Made by a program: the position numbers and the translations under genes. This document shows positions 16,965 to 25,477 of a stretch of 34,702 nt of DNA, piece by piece. A model generated the notes under the pieces. That model searched no databases, was not told where the DNA came from, and saw only the letters and a list, made by a program, of their open reading frames with translations. The stretch is from Oscillospiraceae bacterium. GTDB taxonomy: Bacteria; Bacillota; Clostridia; Oscillospirales; Ruminococcaceae. Numbering within the stretch: the stretch's first letter is position 1; every line of letters begins with the position of its first letter. The stretch spans positions 1 through 34,702 of the forward strand of contig JAAWRH010000037.1 in the NCBI GenBank assembly GCA_022800935.1, read 5' to 3'.

Positions 16965-18065
16965 TCAGTACATCTCGGCGATGGTGCGGTAGGGGACTAC
17001 CCCGTTGTAGTTGGTGTGCATCAGGAACCAGTAATACCCGGTCATTGCCAGCAGCAGCAGGACATATACCACAGCCTGGGTGACATAGGGGTAGCGGCCG
17101 CCGTACTTTGTCCCCTGGGCGGCGGTGGTCATCACCTTGGCCAGATCGCTGACCAGCAGGATGATGGCAGGGGTCATGAACAGGATGGCAATGCGGGAAA
17201 TGATGTGGTATTTGATGCCCAGCAGCTCAAAGAAGGTTCCGTAGAACAGGCAGTTGACTAGAAGATTGTTAAAAGGGTTCAGCTTGACCAGCTCGGACCG
17301 CCACAGCAGGCAGATGAGCAGCAGCGCCACAAACCCAAGGGAGGGCCAGGGAAGGACCCCCAGGGATTCCGGCGACGAGACCTCCCGCTGATAGTACAGC
17401 CGGGCGGCGATTATATAAAACTCATCGGAGCAGGCGTAGAAGATAATACCGCCCATGACGGCAAAGGGGAGAATCACGCGGTTGAGCGGTATCTTCAAAA
17501 TGACATAAAAGGGCAGGAAGATAAGCGCTGACAGATGGAAGGAGGAGGCCAGCAGCACCAGGATAAGGAAACGCAGCGGACGGTTCTCCTTGATGTCGAT
17601 GAGCGCCCACATCAGTATCATGGCGGCGGTGTACTGCCGCATGAAGCAGAAGGAATTAAAGAGCAGCCCAAAGCACAGGAAAGCGGCCACGCTCATCCAC
17701 GGATTGGAGGAATACCGGTGGATGAACCACACCACATTCGCCGCGTAGATGGCCCCGAAGACAAAGAAGATGACGCAGCCCTCCATGGTGAAGTTGGCGA
17801 ACAGCTTGTTGACCATCAGATAGCCTTTTTCCATCCGGTCCAGGCTTGGCGTCAGGTCAAACCAGTCCAGGTTATAGGTTTGGGTAAAGGTGGGCCAGTA
17901 GAGGGCGTAATCATATCCGGTGAGATACCGGACGCCCGCTAAAACCGTAAAAATCAGCCCGATTGCGCCGAGATAGATTACCCTTCCCCAGCGGCTTTTC
18001 CAAACCGTACACAGGCCGAATCCTCCCAGTACGGCCACGCCCAGCAGCACAAAATAGATCGTCAT
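16965..18065 (-). CDS. EpsG-family polytopic membrane protein
   Basis: 366 residues with about ten membrane helices. The segment GVRYLTGYDYALYWP near residue 45 and FMRQYTAAMILMWALID in the middle match the EpsG/Wzy-like family, whose members help polymerise or export exopolysaccharide. The start at 18065 is chosen over a longer open frame to 18176, because the extra residues are not membrane-like and GAGAGGA lies upstream of the inner ATG. There are no glycosyltransferases or other polysaccharide genes nearby, which is unusual for this family, so the actual substrate is unclear. Confidence 0.82.
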   Translation of the reverse strand: MTIYFVLLGVAVLGGFGLCTVWKSRWGRVIYLGAIGLIFTVLAGVRYLTGYDYALYWPTFTQTYNLDWFDLTPSLDRMEKGYLMVNKLFANFTMEGCVIFFVFGAIYAANVVWFIHRYSSNPWMSVAAFLCFGLLFNSFCFMRQYTAAMILMWALIDIKENRPLRFLILVLLASSFHLSALIFLPFYVILKIPLNRVILPFAVMGGIIFYACSDEFYIIAARLYYQREVSSPESLGVLPWPSLGFVALLLICLLWRSELVKLNPFNNLLVNCLFYGTFFELLGIKYHIISRIAILFMTPAIILLVSDLAKVMTTAAQGTKYGGRYPYVTQAVVYVLLLLAMTGYYWFLMHTNYNGVVPYRTIAEMY

Positions 18066-18147
18066 TGTGTGTAAACCATTCCTCTCATTCTTTTTTGCGG
18101 AGGGATTTCGGGGCGGCGCCCGAATGTTTTCATAAAGCGATATTATC

Positions 18148-18176
18148 ATGATACCGCCAGTTGGCCCAAAAATCAA
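18148..18176 (-). promoter_or_regulatory. Promoter of the EpsG-like gene
   Basis: Minus-strand TTGATT (18171-18176) and TATCAT (18148-18153) with a 17-base spacer, about 80 bases before the start codon. The rest of the gap up to 18310 is AT-rich and shows nothing else clear. Confidence 0.55.
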
Positions 18177-18310
18177 CCTTGTTCAAGGCGATTCTGTTAA
18201 AATTTTACGACTGCCTGTGAAAATCAATATATGTTTCCCTGAATGAATACGCATTTCTGTTTAAGTTACCTATGCCCTTGTCAAGAAGCGGCAGCGCTTA
18301 TCATTGATAA

Positions 18311-18343
18311 AAGGGTGTGCCGGCCAAACGCGGGCACACCCTT
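18311..18343 (-). terminator. Terminator of the FtsX-type ABC transporter operon
   Basis: AAGGGTGTGCC pairs with GGCACACCCTT around a GC-rich loop. On the minus strand it is followed by TTTATC, 16 bases after the permease stop codon. Confidence 0.8.
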
Positions 18344-18358
18344 CCATTCATTCAAATA

Positions 18359-21049
18359 CTATATACGGTCCTCCTTCAGCGCGGAGACAATATCCAACTT
18401 GCGGATATTCCTCTCCCCAACCACATACGCCCCAACTGTAGAGGCAAACAGCAGCGCAATAAACAGGGCCGTCACGCCGAAGGGGGCAAAGGGCAGAAAC
18501 TCCCAAAGGGTGATTTCATTGAGGTAGAGGAACGCCGCCAGCACCCCCGCAAAGGGAACCACACTTAACAGCAGCGGGGTGAAGGCGAAGAAAACACCCT
18601 CCATCAACAGCATTTTACGGATGCCCTTTGGAGGCATCCCCATAGACCGGAGCATGGCGAATTCTCTGCGCCTTTGGGCGAGATTGTTCATAATGGTTGA
18701 CCAGACATTGGCCATCCCTATCACCATAAGCAGTCCGGAAATACAGTTGACAATCAGCTTCATAAGGACATAGCCGTTCTCCCTGGAGTCGTGCCGTTCC
18801 TTTACATTGATAATCTCAAAATCGCTTGAACCATAATATTCATTCGCAATCCCGGTCAGGGAACTGGAAACCTCCAAAACGCGGTCATAAAACCCGTCCG
18901 TATCCCTTTGGGCGTCGGTGACAAAAATTCCCTTTATGTTGTTGACATTGAGCTTCCGCCTTTCATAGAAGTGTTCAGACAGCTTCTGAAGCCGGTCATA
19001 GGGCATCAGGACACAGGTGGTGAAGGAGCTGAAGCTTTGGAACCGGGGGAGGACGTCCGTGATTCTGCCGATGGTCAGGTCGAATTCGTATGCCCCATCA
19101 TCGGAATCGCTTTCATAGGCTTTTGTGCTCAGATGGAGCGTATCCCCTTCCCGTACCTTTAACAGCTCCATATACGCCTGATTTCTTTTGGAATATTTTA
19201 TTGGATCGATTGTCCGGTTGTAAAAGATCACCGGGCCGTTTTCCTCATGATAAGGCGCGGGTTCCTCCCCTATGCTTTTGCAGTATTCGTCAAAGGACTT
19301 GCCGTCCAGCCCTGTGGTGTAAACGGTCAGGCGGTAAAGGCCGTTTTGCTCAATGGGACTGTATTTTCCGGCATCTACAATCCCCTGAAAACCGCCCATA
19401 ACCTGTTCAACGCTGTCCGAGGCCATTTCAGCCGAGACCCAAAGGGCGTGGGGCGTTTCAGAAAAGAAAACCGCGCTCTGTACGCCTTCTGCCCGGCGCA
19501 TCCGCTGTAAAAGCGCTTCGTTGGCAGGCTGACCGTCCAACAAGTAAAAGGTTATCTGTTGGTATTCTTCCTTTTGGTTGGGGAATACAGCCTCTGACGC
19601 GAGCTGACAGGAGAGAATGACCTGAAAACTGGTCAGGGTGAGAAAAGCCATAGTAAAAGAGATGGTAGCGGCACGGTAGGACTTTTTACGGGCGGTCAGG
19701 GCGTTGGAGGCCAGTTCCCCGGTAATGCCAAAGAATTTCTGCATCAGAGAATGTTTTTTTTCCCGGATCCGCTTGATTTTGCCGCCATCTCCGCCCTGGC
19801 GTATCGCTTCTACAGGAGACATTTTGGAAACCCGCTTGGCGGGAATCAGAGCGGAAAACCACACTGTCACAAATGCCAGCAGCGCTGTTGGGAGGATTGC
19901 TGGAAGACCAAAGGTAAATATTACTTCTTCGGCCCGGAGGCTGCTCATATTGTTGATGAGCTGGAAAATAAGCTTGTCGAAAGCCCATCCGCATAAAATT
20001 CCCAAAGGTAAAGGGATCAGCAGTAGAAAAAAACCCTCATAAACCACTGATTTCCGTATCTGCTTTGGCGACGCACCAATGCTGGCCAGTATCCCCAGCT
20101 GGGAAAGCCGCATATTCACCGACAGGGCAAAGGCGTTGTGGATAATCAGCACAAACAGCCCAATCACCATCGCTGCAAATACCAGAACAAAAGCAGCCGT
20201 CCCACTCACGCCTTTGATGTCCATCTTAGAATTCGGGGGCAGTATCAGGAAGCGGGCAAGATAGGGGCTGTTGTATTTCAGGGAATACCTTCCATACTCG
20301 TCGGTTTCCCAGCCCAGGGATGCCGCCAGGGCGGGAAGCTCTCTATAGGTATCCCGCATGTTGTGAAAACGGAGGTATACCGTAATCATCTCATCCGGCT
20401 GAACAGCGGAATTTTCCAGATACCCCAAGGCGGTGTAGGCAGGCACCATAGAGGATGTGGCGATGTCCCACTTTGCCACCACCGTATAGGAAACGGTTCC
20501 GGTCTGCCGGAAGGTTTCGTTTTCCGAAAAAGCGTCGCTTGGATCGCGAACATCTCCGTTCAGCAGACGTTCCCCGGTGGGGAAGGTGAGAACGTCCCCC
20601 AGCTTTGTTTCAGGATAGGCGTCAAAATACTGCTTGGAAAGGGCGATTTCCCCCTCTGCCGACGGGACACGGCCCTCTATAATCAGGTTCTTTTCCGGCA
20701 TGGATTCCCAGTATTCCCGGTTCGCGCCCCGCATAATCAGGTACTGCCGCCGGGGATTATCGCTTTCCAGCCGGGAAACCTGCCAGGGGCCTTTGACCAT
20801 GACGGCTTCAACAGAGGCATAATTTTCAATCTGTTCCAGGTCCTGGCCATAGGTGTCGTCAAAGAGCTCGCCGTGCCAGTTGCCATTTTCCAGAAGCTCC
20901 AAGCGAATGTTATCGGTATACATTGTCCAGAAAAAGCCCGACAGCCCGGACAGCATCGTCACCGTAAGCAGCAGGGCAACCATGATGGCTATGCTGGACC
21001 GGCGGTTGCGCTTTACAAAATCCAGTGTGTATTCCTGTAAGATATTCAT
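18359..21049 (-). CDS. FtsX-like ABC transporter permease
   Basis: 896 residues. The layout is one N-terminal helix (about 19-40), a large extracellular domain, three helices (about 280-405), a second unit with a helix near 455-478, another extracellular domain, and three C-terminal helices (about 760-885). This is the duplicated FtsX/MacB-type permease typical of Gram-positive antimicrobial-peptide resistance or lipoprotein-related exporters. SQLGILASIGASPKQIRKSV and FAMLRSMGMPPKGIRKM are the coupling segments after the helices. Its ATG overlaps the ATPase gene stop as ATGA, so translation is coupled. The substrate is unknown. No two-component system lies beside it. Confidence 0.9.
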   Translation of the reverse strand: MNILQEYTLDFVKRNRRSSIAIMVALLLTVTMLSGLSGFFWTMYTDNIRLELLENGNWHGELFDDTYGQDLEQIENYASVEAVMVKGPWQVSRLESDNPRRQYLIMRGANREYWESMPEKNLIIEGRVPSAEGEIALSKQYFDAYPETKLGDVLTFPTGERLLNGDVRDPSDAFSENETFRQTGTVSYTVVAKWDIATSSMVPAYTALGYLENSAVQPDEMITVYLRFHNMRDTYRELPALAASLGWETDEYGRYSLKYNSPYLARFLILPPNSKMDIKGVSGTAAFVLVFAAMVIGLFVLIIHNAFALSVNMRLSQLGILASIGASPKQIRKSVVYEGFFLLLIPLPLGILCGWAFDKLIFQLINNMSSLRAEEVIFTFGLPAILPTALLAFVTVWFSALIPAKRVSKMSPVEAIRQGGDGGKIKRIREKKHSLMQKFFGITGELASNALTARKKSYRAATISFTMAFLTLTSFQVILSCQLASEAVFPNQKEEYQQITFYLLDGQPANEALLQRMRRAEGVQSAVFFSETPHALWVSAEMASDSVEQVMGGFQGIVDAGKYSPIEQNGLYRLTVYTTGLDGKSFDEYCKSIGEEPAPYHEENGPVIFYNRTIDPIKYSKRNQAYMELLKVREGDTLHLSTKAYESDSDDGAYEFDLTIGRITDVLPRFQSFSSFTTCVLMPYDRLQKLSEHFYERRKLNVNNIKGIFVTDAQRDTDGFYDRVLEVSSSLTGIANEYYGSSDFEIINVKERHDSRENGYVLMKLIVNCISGLLMVIGMANVWSTIMNNLAQRRREFAMLRSMGMPPKGIRKMLLMEGVFFAFTPLLLSVVPFAGVLAAFLYLNEITLWEFLPFAPFGVTALFIALLFASTVGAYVVGERNIRKLDIVSALKEDRI

Positions 21050-21735
21050 TTTGCGCCCCCTGACACCTCGTCCCGGAGGATTTTTCCGTCCTCAATGGTG
21101 ATAATGCGGGGGGCTTCTAGGGCGATATTCTCGTCGTGGGTGATGAGAAGCACCGTCTGGCCGTACTTCTGATTGGACAGCTTTAAGAGGGCGACGGTCT
21201 CCTCAGAGTTTTTCCGGTCCAGATTGCCGGTGGGCTCGTCGGCCAGCAGAAGGGCAGGGCGGTAGATTAGGCTGCGGGCAATGGCCACCCGCTGCTGCTG
21301 GCCGCCGGATAGTTCGCCGGGAAGGTGGGTGAGACGGTCGGCAAGGCCAAGGGTTTCCACGATTTCCCGGAAGCGGGCTTCGTCCGGGCGGCGGTTGTCC
21401 AGCAGCATGGGGAGAAGAATATTTTTCCGGACATTCAGGGTGGGGATCAAATTGTAGAACTGGTAGATAAGCCCCACCTTCCGGCGGCGGAACACCGCCA
21501 GCTCCTCCTCCGACAGGGCGGAGATATCGGTGTCCTCAATGTAGATATGCCCCTCGGTGGGCCGGTCCACTCCGCCCAGCATATGCAGAAGGGTGGACTT
21601 TCCCGACCCTGACGTCCCTACAATTGCCACAAACTCCCCCTTATGGATGGAGAGGTTCAGATGGGACAGGGCCGTCACCTGGGCGGCGCCGGAGCCATAG
21701 GTTTTTGTAATATTTTCACAGCGTAAAAGTTCCAT
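21046..21735 (-). CDS. ABC transporter ATPase, LolD/MacB type
   Basis: 229 residues, the usual length for an MJ0796-type ATPase. Walker A is AIVGTSGSGKST near residue 37, the signature is LSGGQQQRVAIARS near 140, and Walker B is LLADEPTGNLD near 160. QFYNLIPTLNV is the Q-loop region of this subfamily. It powers the FtsX-like permease downstream. AAAGGAGG lies nine bases before the ATG. Confidence 0.95.
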   Translation of the reverse strand: MELLRCENITKTYGSGAAQVTALSHLNLSIHKGEFVAIVGTSGSGKSTLLHMLGGVDRPTEGHIYIEDTDISALSEEELAVFRRRKVGLIYQFYNLIPTLNVRKNILLPMLLDNRRPDEARFREIVETLGLADRLTHLPGELSGGQQQRVAIARSLIYRPALLLADEPTGNLDRKNSEETVALLKLSNQKYGQTVLLITHDENIALEAPRIITIEDGKILRDEVSGGAK

Positions 21736-21756
21736 ATGCGGATGCCTCCTTTGAGG

Positions 21757-21792
21757 ATTATCATAAAGGACCTATGTGACATTACAGTGACA
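21757..21792 (-). promoter_or_regulatory. Activator-type promoter with 11-bp direct repeat
   Basis: GTGACATTACAGTGACA (21776-21792) contains GTGACA twice, 11 bases apart, which is one helical turn. On the minus strand a TATGATAAT -10 region (21757-21765) follows, while no good -35 box is present: the repeat occupies its place. This layout is typical of OmpR-family response regulator control of such transporters. Confidence 0.5.
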
Positions 21793-21824
21793 GAGGAGGG
21801 AGGGGCAGAAAAATCCGCCGGTGA

Positions 21825-21853
21825 TTGACAAGAAAAAGCGGGTATGATATCCT
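21825..21853 (+). promoter_or_regulatory. Promoter of the Rpn-type gene
   Basis: TTGACA (21825-21830) and a weak TATCCT (21848-21853) with 17 bases between, 35 bases before the start codon. Confidence 0.4.
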
Positions 21854-21888
21854 TAATATAGAAAAACCGTTCCAAAGGGGTGGTAGAA

Positions 21889-22766
21889 ATGGGTGAAGCT
21901 TCAAAGGCCAACCGGGAATACAAGGACAGCGTTTTTACCCTGTACATGAGGGAACCCAGAAGGCTGGTAGAGGTATACAACGCTATTTTTGACACAGATT
22001 ATCCATTGGATACCCCCATAGAAATCAACACCCTGGAGGGGGCGCTGTTCCAGAACCGCATGAACGACATTTCGTTTATATTGGATGGAAAGCTGATTGT
22101 CCTGATAGAGCATCAGTCCACCGTCAACGAGAATATGCCGGTTAGAATGCTGCTGTACCTGGGACGCGTTTACGAAAAATACCTGGAAAAGACAGATATT
22201 TACCGGAAAAGGAGGATACCCCTGCCCGCACCGGAATTTGTGGTGCTGTACATTGGGCAGGACCCCTACCCGGAGGAAAAGTATCTAAGGCTTTCCGATT
22301 CCTTCATCTGCCCTCCGGAGGGGGAGAACACCGCCGAGGTGACGGTGAGGGTTCTGAATATCCAGTACGACACTGGGAAAGAATTTTTGAAAAAAGTAGA
22401 TCACTGTATGAGTACAGTTTTTTCATCAACCGTGTGAGAGAATATTTAAAAGAGGAATACAGCCTGAAGGAGGCAATCCGCAGGGCTGCGCTGGACTGTG
22501 AGAAATTAGGGGTTATGCAGCCGTTTTTGGAGAATCATCTTTCGGAGGTGGAGAATATGCTGTTTACCGAATGGAATTTGGAGGATGCTTTAAAGATTGA
22601 ACGGGAAGAAGGGCGAGAAGAAGGACGCGAAGAAGGCATTGAAATAGGCGCAGAAAAAAATAAAAGGCAGACAATCCAATCTTTATCAGAGTTTTTTTCT
22701 GTGGAAAGAATCGCGGAAGTATTGAAAATGCCTGTTAAAGATGTAAATCATTTTCTTAACGGTTAA
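21889..22766 (+). pseudogene. Rpn-type PD-(D/E)XK nuclease/putative transposase, frameshifted
   Basis: The first part (ATG at 21889 behind AAAGGGGTGG, open to 22437) has family features: NRMNDISFILDGKLIVLIEHQST holds the D...(E/H)xQ nuclease core, then NENMPVRMLLYLGRVYEKY. At about 22399 the frame changes. The expected LYEYSFFINRVREYLKEEY continues in another frame that runs to 22766 and contains the usual tail (LKEAIRRAALDCEKLGVM, then EEGREEGREEG). One missing C after GATCAC restores a protein of about 290 residues. It is therefore a recent inactivation or a programmed shift. Either half may still be translated; an in-frame GTG at 22434 exists. The Rpn family promotes recombination and has been tied to phage defence in some bacteria, which is not shown here. 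Confidence 0.8.
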
Positions 22767-22791
22767 TTTTTCAAGGTTTTGGGGAAGAAAT

Positions 22792-23028
22792 ATGCTGTTT
22801 ACCGAATGGAATATGGAGGACGCCTTAAAGATTGAACGGGAAGAAGGCCGCGAAGAGGGATGAGAGGAAGGGCGCGAGTTGGCCCGCCGGGAAATGATTG
22901 GACTCTTTTCAAAGTACCTCTCCGCCGAACAAATGGCAGAAGCGCTGGAAATATCTGTTGAAGACGTCAACCATTACCTGAAAGAGTCCGGTTTTAAGCA
23001 AATACATGGGACCTTTTCAATCAATTAA
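22792..23028 (+). pseudogene. Decayed duplicate of the Rpn C-terminal tail
   Basis: MLFTEWNMEDALKIEREEG repeats the intact tail at 22559 almost exactly, first at DNA level and then diverging. An in-frame TGA at 22861-22863 interrupts an EEG-rich stretch that needs only one change to read through. After it come LARREMIGLFSKYLSAEQ and ISVEDVNHYL, a different version of the ending VERIAEVLKMPVKDVNHFL of the first copy. No N-terminal nuclease part goes with it, so it is a leftover tail cassette from a related gene. Confidence 0.75.
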
Positions 23029-23074
23029 CAAACGGCTAACCACTGCCGTGAAAACAGAAAGTGAGGACACAAAT

Positions 23075-23632
23075 ATGCACAAGGAAAACATCTCCGCCAG
23101 CGAAGCCTTAAAGAAATTACAGGACGGCAACCAGCGGTATCTTACCGCTGAGACCAGCACCGGAAACATCTCCTCTATCCTGAGGAAAAAGACCACCGAT
23201 GAGGGCCAGCTCCCCTACGCCATTGTCATCACCTGCTCTGATTCCAGGGTCATCCCGGAGAGCATCTTCATGGCGGGCATCGGTGAGATTTTTGTCATCC
23301 GCGTGGCGGGCAACGTCATGGACAACCACCAGCTGGGCAGCGTGGAGTATGCGGCGGACCACCTGGGAACAAAGCTGGTAGTCGTACTCGGCCACACCCA
23401 CTGCGGCGCTGTGGGCGCGGCTTTGGCAGGAGGAGGAGAGGGCTATATCAAATACCTCACCGACGAAATCCGCCGGGCCATCGGCGACGAAAAGGACGAG
23501 ACAAAGGCCTGCTGCCTGAATGTGCAGCAGAGCGTTTCCGTCATCAACGAAAAGCTCCATCTGGCAGACGATGTAAAGGTCTGCGGCGCTGTCTACCACA
23601 TTGACAGCGGAAAGGTTGAGTTCCTGGACTGA
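23075..23632 (+). CDS. Beta-class carbonic anhydrase
   Basis: 185 residues. It interconverts carbon dioxide and bicarbonate. The zinc ligands are C54 in CSDSR, with the D56/R58 dyad, and H107 and C110 in GHTHCGAV. The length is near the short end of the family. The ATG at 23075 is preferred over a longer frame from 23006, because AGTGAGGA precedes it and the extra residues overlap the decayed Rpn fragment. It stands alone as a transcription unit, with a terminator close behind. Confidence 0.93.
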   Translation: MHKENISASEALKKLQDGNQRYLTAETSTGNISSILRKKTTDEGQLPYAIVITCSDSRVIPESIFMAGIGEIFVIRVAGNVMDNHQLGSVEYAADHLGTKLVVVLGHTHCGAVGAALAGGGEGYIKYLTDEIRRAIGDEKDETKACCLNVQQSVSVINEKLHLADDVKVCGAVYHIDSGKVEFLD

Positions 23633-23652
23633 TTTTTTCGCCGGCTTCAGTG

Positions 23653-23692
23653 TCCCGCTCTGTGGTATCTCCCATGGAGCGGGATTTTTTCC
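23653..23692 (+). terminator. Terminator of the carbonic anhydrase gene
   Basis: TCCCGCTC and GAGCGGGA form an 8-bp stem followed by TTTTTT. Confidence 0.88.
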
Positions 23693-23734
23693 ATTTGGCA
23701 TATACATATTAGACATAAAAAGGTGGAATGTAAT

Positions 23735-24499
23735 ATGAGCGAAAACCGCTATACAGATGTCAACGCAAAAGTGATTGACAGATGGTCTTCCGGAGGGTGG
23801 GAGTGGGGACAGCCTGTCAGCCATGAGGTTTATGAAAAAGCCAGGGCAGGGGAATGGTCTGTGCTGCTCACCCCCACAAAGCCGGTTCCAAAGGAATGGT
23901 TCTGCAAAATGGAGGGCGCGGAAATTCTGGGGCTTGCGTCGGGAGGCGGGCAGCAGATGCCCATATTCACCGCACTAGGGGCCAGGTGTACAGTGTTGGA
24001 CTATTCCAGTGCCCAGATTAACAGTGAATTGCTGGTGGCCCGGCGGGAAGGATATGAAATTAAAACGGTGCAGGCGGATATGACAAAGCCCCTGCCCTTT
24101 CCGGATGAGAGCTTTGACCTTATCTTTCACCCAGTTTCCAACTGCTATGTGGAGGATGTATACCCGATTTGGCGGGAATGCTTCCGGGTGCTGAGGCGGG
24201 GCGGCATTCTGCTGGCGGGGCTGGACAACGGGATCAACTTTGTATTTGACGACGACCAGAAAACCTTTAAATACCGGCTCCCCTTTAACCCCCTGACCGA
24301 TGAAAAGCTTTATCGTGAATCGATAGAGAATGACTGGGGGATACAGTTTTCCCACACCATAGAAGAGCAGATCGGCGGACAGCTAAAGGCAGGATTCGCC
24401 TTAAAGGATGTTTACCAGGACACCGACGCCTCCGGCAATCTCCATGATTTCAATGTGCCGCTTTATTTTGCGACTAAGGCGGTAAAGGAATCAAATTAA
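23735..24499 (+). CDS. Class I SAM-dependent methyltransferase
   Basis: 254 residues. Motif I is EILGLASGGGQQ near residue 63, the acidic end of strand 2 is TVLDYS near 86, and VQADMTKPLPFPDESFDLIFHP is the usual motif II/III region. RVLRRGGILLAGLDNG matches the strand after motif III in UbiE/Methyltransf_11 enzymes. The acceptor cannot be named. AGGTGG lies eight bases before the ATG at 23735; an in-frame GTG at 23723 is less likely. Confidence 0.85.
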   Translation: MSENRYTDVNAKVIDRWSSGGWEWGQPVSHEVYEKARAGEWSVLLTPTKPVPKEWFCKMEGAEILGLASGGGQQMPIFTALGARCTVLDYSSAQINSELLVARREGYEIKTVQADMTKPLPFPDESFDLIFHPVSNCYVEDVYPIWRECFRVLRRGGILLAGLDNGINFVFDDDQKTFKYRLPFNPLTDEKLYRESIENDWGIQFSHTIEEQIGGQLKAGFALKDVYQDTDASGNLHDFNVPLYFATKAVKESN

Positions 24500-24514
24500 T
24501 TTTCAGAATCCCAT

Positions 24515-24552
24515 CCCCAAAGCCGCAGACATGGATTTGGGCCCCGTTTTTT
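24515..24552 (+). terminator. Possible terminator after the methyltransferase gene
   Basis: CCCAAA pairs with TTTGGG across 14 bases, then CCCCG and a run of six T. The stem is short and the T-run starts five bases late, so this is a weak call. Confidence 0.3.
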
Positions 24553-24592
24553 GGCTGCGATTGATTGAGAGTATAAAGCGGTTTTGAAAGCC

Positions 24593-24766
24593 TTAATCCA
24601 GATACTGTTGGGTGACAAAACCACTTCTGCGTTGTTTTCGTTCTTGACTAATCGCATAAAAATTTTTGACTAGCTGTACTGGCTCCTCATCCAGTTTTGC
24701 ATCAAAGGGTATTTTTTCTTCCAGTGTTGCCTTTGAGCTGTTCGAAGTTGAGCAACGCCCTTTCGA
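24593..24766 (-). pseudogene. C-terminal fragment of an unknown gene
   Basis: A frame of 57 codons on the minus strand lacks a start codon and opens right after a stop. It ends in a natural-looking charged tail (ISQERKQRRSGFVTQQYLD). Composition and lack of start suggest the end of a decayed gene. It may be a scar from an element that once occupied this AT-rich stretch. The family is not recognised. The remaining bases up to 24828 show no feature. Confidence 0.35.
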
Positions 24767-24828
24767 TTATGGCCGTAAATAATGGTAGGTTCTCGATTTA
24801 CCGCTTACTCATTTGCTTTCCCTCGACT

Positions 24829-25367
24829 TTAAAAAATTTTCTTCCAGAATACCCATATTGTAATAAGCGATATGATGCCGGAAACCCCATCACCAAACGG
24901 TCCAGCCCACAGAAAACCATCAATTCCCCAGAGATAACTAAAAATCAGCACCGCATCGATAGAGTAGCCTATATTGCTTTCGGTTGCACCGAAAAGCCAG
25001 CAAATAGGCTCCATGAATACCTCAAACAAAATTAGAAAAATAATACCAAATCCTATTGTCAGGGAAATCGCATTGCCGACGCCTTTTCCGCTAACTCTTT
25101 CTTGCTTTTTCCAAGATTTAAGCTCATGTATGCCGCTGCACCATCACCAATCATCTGTCCAATTGCAATGGTCGCTGTCGTCAATGGCATGATGACATTC
25201 GTTGCCGCATTTCCTAAATAGCCTACACCCTGTCCAATAAATACCTGATCCACTATGTTATAAAGGGCATTTACAACAAGGAAAATAACGCTTGGTACCG
25301 CATAGCGTACCATGAGCTTACCCATCCGCTCTGTACCAAGGGAATTTACTTCTGCTACATTGTCCAT
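24829..25367 (-). pseudogene. MATE-family efflux transporter, deleted and frameshifted
   Basis: The ATG at 25367 follows GGAGG and begins a normal MATE N-terminus: MGKLMVRYAVPSVIFLVVNA, IVDQVFIGQGVG and ATIAIGQMIGDGAAA. After KSKKELAEK the frame shifts, near 25078; one missing A restores GNAISLTIGFGIIF and FGATESNI. The sequence then jumps, near 24960, straight to a C-terminal end, FLWAGPFGDGVSGIISLIT and WKKIF. About 280 of the usual 450 residues are missing. It cannot make a working pump. It was almost surely controlled by the MarR gene upstream. Confidence 0.88.
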
Positions 25368-25410
25368 AGATGTTTCTACCTCCGATTTCCTGTTGCAGAT
25401 TTTCTCCTAC

Positions 25411-25434
25411 AATTAAGTCGCATACGACTTAATT
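25411..25434. promoter_or_regulatory. MarR operator before the MATE pseudogene
   Basis: AATTAAGTCG and CGACTTAATT arms form a 24-bp palindrome with one mismatch, extended to 26 bases by a flanking C/G. It sits between the marR terminator and the MATE start codon and matches a second site at the marR promoter at 19 of 24 positions. Confidence 0.7.
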
Positions 25435-25440
25435 GTTTAA

Positions 25441-25477
25441 AATAAAGTGTACCCCCTACGTTGGGTACAGCCTTATT
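25441..25477 (-). terminator. Terminator of the marR gene
   Basis: TGTACCC pairs with GGGTACA, flanked by AATAA and TTATT that extend the stem. The marR stop codon lies inside the outer arm. T-rich sequence (CTTTATTTTAAAC) follows on the minus strand. Confidence 0.6.
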
